Positions 1 to 9,182 of a stretch of DNA of 48,962 nt are shown here, piece after piece. This stretch comes from Branchiostoma floridae (lineage: Eukaryota > Chordata > Leptocardii > Amphioxiformes > Branchiostomatidae). The notes beneath the pieces are model-generated. The model had not been told where the DNA came from and ran no database searches. It worked only from the letters and a program-made list of their open reading frames with translations. Each line of letters begins with the position of its first letter. Within the stretch, counting starts at the first letter, position 1. A program made the position numbers and the translations under genes. The stretch lies in assembly GCF_000003815.2 (NCBI RefSeq), contig NC_049985.1, positions 12,688,566 to 12,737,527 on the forward strand, given 5' to 3'.

Positions 1-1109
1 GACAGATTATGGTTACTTCTAGCTGATATGCAAAATGAAAGTCAACATCCACTGCTATGTTTCCGTTCCCTAGCATTGTCCAGACTACTGGAAAATGTGG
101 CATTCTTTGGGGATATTTTGCTGAGATCCCTGACATGACACATGATGTCCTGAAGAAGCACAAGGACTGGGGGGTCATGATAGAGGCTGCTGTTGTCTTC
201 TGTAACCAGACTCAACTGTACAGCGAGGGGGTCGGTCAGGAGCAGCTGATGTTGGTGAGATGTTAATGCATTTCAGTTGTAGTTCTCACACAAAGTCCAA
301 TTTATGATAGGAGCCATAAGAAAGCCTACATGATACATTTGTATATGTCAAACAATCATTCAATCTGTATTGCCTGCCAATGTATGGTTGTAGTCCTAAA
401 GGCTACTAGTATGATGTGTGTCACTATTTTATACTAAATGCTATTTTCATTGTTATTTTGATCGTTCTCTTTATCTACAGACATGTAACCGTTATGTTGA
501 ATTTTTCAGATATCTCAAGAGCTGGGCCTGATAGAGAAAGATCCTAATTATTTAAACCCATTTAGCAAGGAAGGGAAAATGGTTAGTTTTGTCTTGATTA
601 CAGATGTAGAACTGACTATACTGATAATTCAGGTGAAGTTTTTTCTCCATAATGACAGTACCCATACTCTTGTTAAATCTCCAATCATATGAGGATTGGT
701 TGTTGAGCAAAATGAACCATTATATTTAATTAGACACCTGAAAACCTAAAAACAGCTGATTTTATTATTGATAAATAAAATGACATTATTAGTGAACTAC
801 TGGTGTATAGTGCAGCCTGCTGTCTATGTTTTAGAAAATCAGTAAATCTACATTGTATCTACAAACAAAGACTGCAATGAATATGATCCTACAAATATGT
901 TTTAGAAAAGTGATATTCATATATTTCATTGAAGCATACATTTGCTTACATTAAGATTTGATTTTATTTGGTTTTATTTCATTTTGCAGGCACAGGAACA
1001 GCAGATGTTACAGGCAGCTAAATCATCAGCTAAAGACAAACCAAAGAAGAAAAAGGACAGAGAGAAAAGAAAAGGACCAAGACTCAGCCGCTCCAAGAAT
1101 GAACTATAA
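1..1109 (+). CDS. CCDC134: CCDC134 orthologue, 3' part (last three exons), with apparent frameshift
   Basis: Three exons are visible: 1-254 (its start lies outside the window), 510-581 and 990-1109, ending in TAA. They encode a product that lines up with the C-terminal half of vertebrate CCDC134. The matches include ENVAFFGD (human ENTAFFGD), VFCNQT (human SFCNQT), SQELGLIEKDPN, a Lys-rich stretch and the ending GPRLSRSKNEL (human GPRISRSQSEL). The family is a small secretory-pathway protein whose C-terminal QSEL acts as an ER-retention-like signal; KNEL here is the counterpart. Both introns are phase 0 with GT-AG ends. One oddity is that the first exon is read in one frame up to about 129 and in another after it. 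A single C appears to be missing from the C run at 128-130, and the unshifted frame hits TGA at 136. No intron explains this, so it is a sequencing error, an allele or real damage. Confidence 0.88.
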
Positions 1110-1110
1110 C

Positions 1111-1116
1111 TTTATT
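1111..1116 (-). promoter_or_regulatory. Candidate poly(A) signal of AGK (AATAAA on the minus strand)
   Basis: TTTATT on the plus strand reads AATAAA on the minus strand, about 400 bp past the AGK stop. If used, the AGK 3' UTR would run across the whole CCDC134 3' UTR and end beside its stop codon, giving convergent overlapping transcripts. A non-canonical site nearer 1490 cannot be excluded. Confidence 0.35.
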
Positions 1117-1220
1117 ACACTGTGACATTTTACTTTCTGAGACCACAAACTAAACATTTCATTGCAATACATGTAATCTACAAAAAAATTTGTACTTGGT
1201 GAAATTAGGCTGATGAAATT

Positions 1221-1226
1221 AATAAA
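1221..1226 (+). promoter_or_regulatory. Candidate poly(A) signal of CCDC134
   Basis: AATAAA lies 112 bp after the CCDC134 stop codon, inside the roughly 400-bp gap between the two convergent genes. It is the first canonical hexamer downstream on this strand. Confidence 0.6.
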
Positions 1227-1516
1227 TTCAAATGCTTTTCAGTGCACGTGTGTAAGTTGTATCATTGAGAATGGAATTCGGTGTCCAACCATTTCAGGTA
1301 CACAGAATACCTGTAGTCAATCAACAGGTAAGCTTGTATTAACTGTTACATCAAGAGCAATCAAATAACTTCTTACCACACACTTATACTGGTACAACAG
1401 ATTCGCATTTGATACTATACTGTGTGAATCAACATGGAGACTTTTGAAACAACCAACCATAACATCTCCAACATTTCAGTACTTTTGGAATTATAATATT
1501 GAGTGATTCTCTAATG

Positions 1517-4500
1517 TTACAATGGCTGTGATGCTGCTGCTAGTTTCTCCTCCTTATTGCAGAAGAAGCGAAGTTTGTTTGGAAGGACCTTGACCTTGAT
1601 GGGCATCACCTCATAAGGTTCATTGTCAATGCTGAACCAGCTCTCTTTGCCCTGCAAGTTCCAATAAATAAACCGTGTTAACCCTTCACTCAAAGCCTCA
1701 ATCAAAGCTTGATATATAGTACTACAACAGTATTTCTATATTATTGTGCCAACTTATCAAAAGGAACAACAGTAGTGAGCAAAGAATCATAAAATGATGA
1801 AAGTTTAACAATGACTGATATTGTAAAGAATATTTACAAACAAGGCTTTTACCAATAGACTACACTAAAATACTATCAACATTTTGTAGAAAATGATGAA
1901 AGGAGATGTATTGGACTACTAAACCATGACATCAACACATAAAGGATGATACCAGTTAGAAGTTTTACCTCTGGAACCTGTGGTTCCAACTGGAATGCAT
2001 CAACCTGCACCTTGGACCAGTCCTGCCCAGCAACATCTTGAGGAGGTGTCTTAGTACTTGCACTCAAGTCCCTAGATTGTAAGACATGGTTATTCTCAAA
2101 CACAAGTCCTTAATAACTTGTTATCATTGTTCGATACAATATACCCCAACCCTAGTATGTATGGGGGAGTATGTATGCAAATAATGGTGAATCAAATCTT
2201 ACATTGCTACACTTACTCCCGTAATTACCTGCATAAAAGCAAATACATAGAAATTGATAAAGGTGTACATGTACTAGTCTTACCCCAAATTGACAAACTC
2301 TTCTCTTGACAGCTTTGGACTTGAGCTCACAACAATGCACTTTTCCTAAAGAAAAAAAATAAGGCACAAGTCAGGCCAGGATGCACTCTGCTCACAAAGT
2401 AAACAAGGATAATCTGACAAAATGAAACATACAAAAATAGAAAGAGGAGAAACCGTCTTAGTAGCAACCTTTGATGTAGTAGAGTTTGTTGTGGCGGCTG
2501 TGAACTCAACAGCAGATATTCTTCTCTCAGTGTCCCAGGAGTCTGGCATCATAGCTTCATTTGGGTCTGTAAATTTCAGCACACATGACTTACTCAAATA
2601 TGCAGTAAATGAATGAGCAAAGATTTAAATGTTTAAAGTGTAATGAATTCAAAGCAGAAAAAAAATTGTTTTATGATAAGCAAAAGTATCAAGGTGGTGG
2701 CCACTACAGAGGATGGTACTTAGGCTATTGCTACTGTACACAGCTCTACCTTCTTGTGGTTCCAAGGTGACCTCTTGTGTTGATTTCCAGGGCCAGAACC
2801 ACCCCCACCAGCTGGTGTCAGGTTCAGGTGCAGGTGCAGGGTCCTTAGTTATTACAGTCTCCACAGGTTGTACATTGTAGGACAGAACTGCACTCACCTC
2901 AGATGGCCACTCCTGGAACAGATTTACAAACATTTACAAAGATATTCAAATTCAAGCATGTTAAGTCATTTGTAGGTTAACATCTCTGTAAAGGTTTAGA
3001 CTTGCTGGCAGCATACTAGTGCCTTTTTGTGTTCTATCAGACAATGAAATGGTCACGTTGCACTATACATCACGTTAGATACATACCTTCATTAACCTTT
3101 TAATGTATGCAAATCTCTGCTTCAGGGGACCCATGTACCAGTATCTGAAACAGGAAGACAGGATTGTGTCAGGCAGGTATTTTATCTAAACAGCTAGCAG
3201 CAGGATTGAGCATATGATATTGTCAACACTTGATTTCTTATCATACTTTATGACAAGACTTACTTGTCCAGGTTCTGTTCAGCATCTCTGAAGGCTCCCC
3301 AGCGTATTCCAAGAGTGGCAAATACTGGCTTACTGTTCTCATCCTGGAAACACAAAACATATCCACAGTTGGATATCATTACATGTATGACATGAAAACT
3401 ACCGTGATACTAAGCACTTCCACCTTTCATTAGTGGTATAACTGCAGGTGTAACATTACTTTATTTTCAAACAAAGGCTGTACCTGTAGAGGCTGTATTC
3501 TCATGACGTCTACTGGACAGGTCAACTCTTTGATAACTGCCATGGCTGATTCTGCTATCCACCTACAGGAAATTGGGGCAATGTGTTGGATACTTAGTAC
3601 ATGTGTTATTATTATATATAAAGTGGTTGACAGTAGCTGGTAAAACAAATTACATCTATATCAATGATTTTAAAATTTGCAACAACAAAGCAAGGAAGCT
3701 TACACCTTATACAGGCACATTTTAAATAGAAAAATCGAATGGCTTCTAGTAGTACTGAATTTTGAGGACTTTCACACTTACCTGACTTCTGATTCTCTGC
3801 TGGAGAACAAAGAGGCCGCTAAGCTGTTATTTCTTCCAAGGGGGATGATGCCTATTGGGATCTTACTCGTCTGGAACTGGTAGAAAAAAATGGTGTTACT
3901 CAGAGACATAGCAGAAATATACCCAAATTTGACAGGAGTCATACATGTATATCCAAATAAGAGCAAGTTCAACCTCCTGTGCATATTAATACACAATTAA
4001 GGTTGTAAAACCTGCTCTGCAACAGATTTACTCATTGTCACTGATAAAAGGTAGTAGATGCTACCTGAAACATCTGAGTAACTATTATTTGGAAAATGTT
4101 GAGTTGTCAAGAATTTCACAAGAAGATAACAACAAGAACAAACATTTTACCTGATCACTTCTTCTCAGCATGCCAGTGACAACCTATTTGGAGAGTAAGG
4201 AGAAAGAAAACATGTGAATCTTGATTGATGCTGCTGATATAAAACAAGGAAGACCAGTAAGTATGAAAAGTGAGCCAACATGTACTTATGGCAATGTAAA
4301 GTACCTCCATGATAGTTCCATCTCCCCCTGCCACCACTACTGCATCTGTACGCTCCAGGGTATCAGGGAAACTCGCCAAGGCTTTGGCATGGCCCTCATA
4401 GTCAGTCTGTTGGTTTAAAAAAATATGTGTTTAAGTTACTGCAAATATCATGAGAAAACAAGGGGCTTCAATAATACTGAAGATTTTATTTGTTATGTCA

Positions 4501-7500
4501 CTTACTAACTTAGAGATTAGAAAAATATATATACAGAGTACAAAGACATTAAAACACATATAATTGTAAGTTAAAAAACATTGGTGCAAAAACTTCATAC
4601 ACTTTTACTATAGCAGGAAAAGGGTAAAAAACATCTAGCTTAATCATTGATACGGTATCATACCTAACATATCCTAAGAACAGTATGATCTAAATTTGAA
4701 ATTCCCTTTGATTATCATGAGAAATTCTGACTTCTATTATGGTGACTCCCAGACCAGCTAGATGAAGCAGAGGGACTGCATTTTTCTCAAACTTCTTACG
4801 TGCTTGTCTGTGGAAGAAGAAAAAATATGCTTTAATACATGCACCAGGAAATGATCATGATGATTTTGATGTCGTATATTAGGAGGTAATAATTATTTGT
4901 GGTGTGTGAAGGTCAATGGTGTGTAAAAGTCATTATGTAAGACTGCATTATGTATATATGGGACATAACTTCAGGCCAACTTGAGCATGGGTGCATATCT
5001 TTACAGTTAATTCAACTACAATAGCAGTATAGCAGTAATTAAACAAAAAGTGTAGCTACAACCATCCTGGTCCCTACCCTTTACAAGCAGCTGGGTTGAG
5101 GAAGACGACCACTTTTCTTGTCTGCCCCATACAGTGTAGAGGTTGTTTGCCATATTCCTGCAATAAGACAAGAAGTGCAACATTCTATTGTAACTGCATG
5201 TACTTTTCCTGTGGTTCTATTTCACCGGGGGAGGAAACAGGTTTCTGCAGTGTTTTAAACGTGCAGTTCTGAAATCTGTAGTAGTCCACTGTGTTCTGCT
5301 GCTGCAGTGGTCTGGACACCCTGCAGCTGCAATCAGTCTTTCTTCAACTCTTTCCACTTCGTCCTTTTCATTGCGAGCTCCCTGAGCTCCCCTAGTTTCC
5401 TTTCTGACCGTAATGGTCCGAGTCCTCTTTCTTTGAGGTCTGCCCTCAGTAAGCCCAGAAGGTTCTTGCAGTGCCTTCCTTTTTGGGCTTTGTAGTTGTT
5501 GGAGCCGATCAAGGCAAATTCCAAGGCCTGCTGGGCAGGTGTGTTGGTTGGCATCCTCAATACGTGTCCGAACATAGTCCATCTGGCTTGTTTCACTTTT
5601 GTTGACAGTGGGCCTGTGTTGCACAGCTTGTATAATGCATTGTTCGAAATCAAGCTGTTTGGCCATCGGTGCCCGGTGATTGTTCGTAGGTGTTTTCGGT
5701 GGCAGGCATCTAGCTTGTCTAGCACTGTCTGTGGTGCTGCCCAGCTGTTACAGTTGTAGAGCATGATTGACACACAGGTGGCATTGTACAGTAGCAGTTT
5801 TTTCTCCAGTGGAATTTTTGATCGGCGGATCCAGATTTTCCAGAGGGACCTGAATGCAATGTTACCCATTGTACAACTGGCTGCTATGTCAGCCGAGCTA
5901 CAGAGGAGGGAGCCAAGAGTTTTGCTCTTTCTCCATTCCTCATGGCCTCGGAGTGGCTTTTCATCCTCATCTTTTTCTATTGTGTCCGCCAAGTAGACGT
6001 GAGTATATTCTGTCTTGGCTTCGTTCACAAATAGATTTGAGTCTTTCAAGTTATTAGCAGCTACAGGTAGGAGTCTTTCCAGTGTGGCCTTCTCCTCGTC
6101 GATGAAGTCGACGTCATCTGCATATTCCATTTCCAATGGAATGCCCAGACGTGATACTGGAGGGTTGGGCCTTGTGGAGTGCGATCTTATTGATGCTAAT
6201 GCTGATGCCAGGTAGCAGGTGAACAGTACTGGGGAGAGACTGTCCCCTTGCGGAGACCCTATTGTTGTTTCGAAGTCCGCTGAGTAGGTTGATCCAACAC
6301 GGACATTCAATTTAGTACCTGCTAAAAGTATTCTCACTAGGCGCAGCTCATCTTCATTGCACCCTGCTTGGTTCAGCACATCTAGGATCTTTGACCTTTT
6401 GATTGTGTCAAATGCCCTTGACATATCTATCCCCATCTTGTAGAAGTCCCAGTGTTTAGACATAACCACTGAAGTAAGCATGCGCTGGGCCCAGACTATG
6501 TCCGCGCAACTGCGCCCTCTCTTAAAGCCTGAAATCTGTAGTATGGCAGTAATGAAATGCAAACACATATTTGCAGTGCCATGAATTAAAGCATTTCCTT
6601 GCAAACACTACTTAGGGAATGTTTAGCCGGGGCGACTAGAAACGAAAAACTTATTTAATTGTAATATAATATACAGGATGTTTTTGTTTCTAGTCGGGGG
6701 GGAACGTATTGGACTAAAAAGTATTTGCGTATCGGTTCCGTGGAGATACCTTTTCCTCCGGTTTTTTGCACGTTCCCGGCTTCCCTGGAGTCTCGCACAC
6801 CGCGCCGGGGTGTTCGCGGTCTCCACTTTCCCCAAAGTAGCCCGAAAGGCGACCTTAGTCAACAGATCGNNNNNNNNNNNNNNNNNNNNNNNNNNNNNNN
6901 NNNNNNNNNNNNNNNNNNNNNNNNNNNNNNNNNNNNNNNNNNNNNNNNNNNNNNNNNNNNNNNNNNNNNGGTATCTCCACGGAACCGATACGCAAATACT
7001 TTTTAGTCCAATACGTTCCCCCCCCGACTAGAAACAAAAACATCCTGTATATTATATTACAATTAAATAAGTTTTTCGTTTCTAGTCGCCCCGGCTATGG
7101 AATGTTTAACTTAGGATGACTGAAGTAACAATGATAAAGTCATGCAAATTATTTGCATCATCATTAATCAATAAACCTCCCTGCTTTAATGGAGTGTGAA
7201 AAACATTATCACGTAGTACATATACGCAACACCCACCTGTGCTATGTCACAAAATTCTCTTCTGACAAGGTTTTCTCTGGAAAAAAAACAACACAGGGAG
7301 AGTTCCTTTAAAATAACATACACTTTTGAATGAATACAACCTCAAGGAATAAGTATAATTTAAAGGTACAGAATACTGACAAAGGCCATTGCTATGGTTG
7401 TTATAAATTAGTAAATCAACTCATATTTACATCAATCAACAACAACAAATTTGCACATGGCAAGATGCCCCCCTCCCCCAATCCTTTCCAGTGCGGTATA

Positions 7501-7660
7501 TTTGACGTGAATTCAACCCTACACTTTCACAGTTCACACATATTTGACATGTGTCTTACTGATGTTGGTTGTTCAGATATCTCCCTAAAAACGCGACGGC
7601 AACTCCTCCAAATGTCAGTTTCTTCCAGTGATTTCTGTAAAACCTCCACACGGCCGCCAT
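1517..7660 (-). CDS. AGK: Acylglycerol kinase, mitochondrial; complete 15-exon gene, 434 aa
   Basis: Exons in transcript order: 7660-7560, 7276-7237, 5157-5078, 4807-4732, 4406-4305, 4183-4151, 3876-3782, 3562-3484, 3343-3264, 3144-3087, 2912-2750, 2566-2469, 2345-2284, 2071-1969, 1651-1517. All have GT-AG ends, phases join without error, and they sum to 1305 nt. AGK phosphorylates mono- and diacylglycerol at the mitochondrial inner membrane/intermembrane space and is also a TIM22 import subunit. The N-terminus (RNHWKKLTFGGVAVAFLGRY) matches the human import/anchor segment. FLNPAACKG and VVVAGGDGTIMEVVTG are the DAGK-type catalytic signatures, PIGIIPLGRNNSL is the next conserved loop, and the C-terminus SIDNEPYEVMPIKVKVLP matches human. 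The start ATG at 7660 begins the only conserved N-terminus. Human AGK is 422 aa. The gene looks intact despite two insertions in intron 2. Confidence 0.96.
2750..2912 (-). other. AGK: AGK exon 11 with Trp-rich insertion
   Basis: This 163-nt exon encodes EWPSEVSAVLSYNVQP, a Pro/Glu stretch (PAPAPEP) and then SWWGWFWPWKSTQ, which has five Trp in nine residues. The human counterpart is a variable linker (LKEWPQTHQASISYTGP, then RRILRRLASYWAQ) with one Trp. The segment lies between the catalytic lobe and the C-terminal beta-sandwich-like domain. A Trp cluster next to basic residues suggests membrane-interface contact, which is inference. Confidence 0.85.
5284..6528 (-). mobile_element. 5'-truncated non-LTR retrotransposon (LINE) in AGK intron 2
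   Basis: A 1245-bp insertion lies between two identical 15-bp direct repeats (CTGAAATCTGTAGTA at 5269-5283 and 6529-6543), the target-site duplication. It is oriented like AGK. Its 5' end falls inside the reverse transcriptase domain, exactly before the residues GFKRGRS, which is typical of incomplete target-primed reverse transcription. The 3' end lies about 50 bp after the ORF stop and carries no poly(A) tail. I cannot assign a clade from the residues alone. Confidence 0.85.
5333..6528 (-). pseudogene. Reverse transcriptase fragment (fingers/palm through C-terminal region) of the LINE
   Basis: One uninterrupted frame runs from the 5' truncation point to TGA at 5333-5335. There is no real start codon: in-frame sequence upstream of 6528 comes from the target site and is closed by a stop. 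RT motifs in order are GFKRGRS (near the start), MGIDMSRAFDTIKR (motif A, catalytic Asp), IGSPQGDSLSPVLF (motif B) and YADDVDF (motif C, catalytic YADD). A thumb region follows, then a C-terminal part with spaced Cys/His (DACHRKHLR, GRHCKNLL). No endonuclease domain remains. The frame is free of stops, so the insertion is probably young or the family is active elsewhere. The fragment itself cannot encode a full element. Confidence 0.9.
6624..7097. mobile_element. Foldback (long terminal inverted repeat) element containing an assembly gap
   Basis: The left arm, 6624-6750, begins TAGCCGGGGCGACTAGAAAC. The right arm, 6970-7097, is its near-perfect reverse complement and ends CTAGTCGCCCCGGCTA. 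The flanks are GGGAATGTT (6615-6623) and TGGAATGTT (7098-7106), an 8/9 match consistent with a 9-bp target duplication. About 120 bp of non-repeat interior (6751-6869) precedes a 100-N gap, and the right arm starts at the gap edge, so interior length is unknown. I see no recognisable coding sequence inside. Confidence 0.8.
6870..6969. other. Assembly gap, 100 N
   Basis: A run of exactly 100 N, probably of arbitrary size. It sits inside a long hairpin, a structure that commonly breaks assembly. Confidence 1.
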
Positions 7661-8133
7661 GATGACCTCTAGTGACCCGGACGTGTCTAGACTAGACCAC
7701 TAGGGTGAAACTAGTAGGGAGAGTAGAAAAGACATCTCATCATAGATATTTCACTAAAAATGCATCAACATCAAATAACCCACAATACAAGGGAAAAAAG
7801 CTACGAAATTTTTAATATTTGTAATTATTTTAAACATTCAATCTTTCATTTACATGATCAAATAACGAACTTATTTCATCCCCTCCTTTGAAAATGCAGT
7901 CTTCCAGGGCGGTGAGGGATGCCGGGAACTTACGCTAACATGGCGGAATTTTGTAATCTGAGACGCGGCCGTATCTAAACTTTTAAACATATTCTCGTCT
8001 GGTCGCGATTTTCCCACACCTTTACAACTGCAAGAGGTCGTCGTGAGACCAGGGTGGCTAACGGGACAGGTTCGATGCCCAGGAAAGGCCTGTGTTTTTA
8101 ACGATTCCCCTCGGAGTGAGTGCTATATTTCAG
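7661..8133. promoter_or_regulatory. Divergent promoter region between AGK and STXBP4
   Basis: The AGK start codon (7660, minus) and the 5' end of the STXBP4 transcription unit (plus) point away from each other across a short interval with locally raised CpG content. Two YY1-like cores are present: GCCGCCAT overlapping the AGK start (7653-7660), and ACATGGCGG near 7948-7956 on the plus strand. No TATA box is visible. A shared bidirectional, housekeeping-type promoter is inferred from the arrangement; transcription start sites are not known. Confidence 0.55.
8040..8133 (+). other. STXBP4: Candidate 5' non-coding exon of STXBP4
   Basis: No STXBP4-like coding sequence is seen before 9183, and that exon starts at a splice acceptor (AG at 9170-9171), so an upstream exon is needed. 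Good donors follow at 8134 (CAG then GTGAGA) and at 8116 (GTGAGT). The left end given is arbitrary because the transcription start is unknown. Confidence 0.35.
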
Positions 8134-9182
8134 GTGAGATTTGGACCCCCACCGTTTTGAGTTTTGACTATCCGGTAGCGTTGTTTTCTTGACTCACGCA
8201 ACCATGTTTACATTCTCCAAGTAGATATTTAAGTTTGTTTGACGAGGGTGTAACACATAGGAACTAATTTATCTGATTGTAGACACCTTGCACACATCTC
8301 GTAGTTTATAATGTTGCAATTTCAACACCTTTTCGTTGATGATTCAACGTCCATTTGTCGAATCACTTTCCAATGCTAATGACGTTTGTCATCTGTGCGT
8401 AGTTCTGACACCCTAGGGAACCACCTCACTGTTAGAAAATCACCATAAATCTATGAATTAATATACAAGTCCAAGTGCGGTAGACACGTGTTTCCATCAC
8501 TTTCCAGTTTCCACTGCGATGTATCCTGGTCTGGCCTTGGTGCTAGCAAGGAGGTTGAAAGAGGGCTAGAAAGCTTTTTTTCAAGATAGCTTTTCCCAAG
8601 ATCAATTTTAGTGAGTGACTCAGGATTACTTGAGTTTTTAACCAAATGGGTGTAAAAGATTGACAAATTGACTTTTACAAATTGCTAAATCATGTTTTAT
8701 AGAGACTAATAGGAAAATTTATGTCGACTGGAATGACATACGTGCCTCTGGAGTCCTTTGGGAAATGGATGGAACAATGAGCTTGTCATACTGATGAGAG
8801 TCAAGGTCTCGTCTTGATGCAGACATCCCTAGAGACAGTTCACTGCTGTATTCAATTACACCATTTTTTACATTATAAACAATCATTAGTTTACAGTTGG
8901 TCACAGTCTTACACACTTCACAACAGTGACCATGATTTTTATAGGAGAAGGGTGAAGAAGTACAGTTAAGCATCTTTTTAGTTATCAATACAGCAGTAAG
9001 ATCATGGATGTAAAAGACGGATCTGATGCAACTCAGATAAACAGCAGTGCACGATGATAGATTAAAGTTGCATGTATGAGAAAGATACAAAGACAATTTT
9101 TGTACATGAAATGTTTTCACAACCACCAAACTTGTCTATATTTGCTATTAACAGCCAACATTCCATTCCAGATTATGTCACC

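Larger units (their letters stand above)
5269..6543. repeat. 15-bp target-site duplication flanking the LINE
   Basis: CTGAAATCTGTAGTA occurs at 5269-5283 and again at 6529-6543, identical over 15 bp and different on either side. Removing the insert plus one copy would restore a continuous intron sequence. Confidence 0.9.

Noticed and set aside
5217-5666. 149-codon minus-strand frame overlapping the LINE
   Set aside because: Shadow of the RT frame; it lacks RT motifs while the longer frame has them all.
5307-6215. Several plus-strand frames opposite the RT
   Set aside because: Antisense shadows of the LINE coding strand.
7330-7662. 110-codon plus-strand frame
   Set aside because: It is antisense to AGK exon 1 and its flanking intron; no protein similarity.
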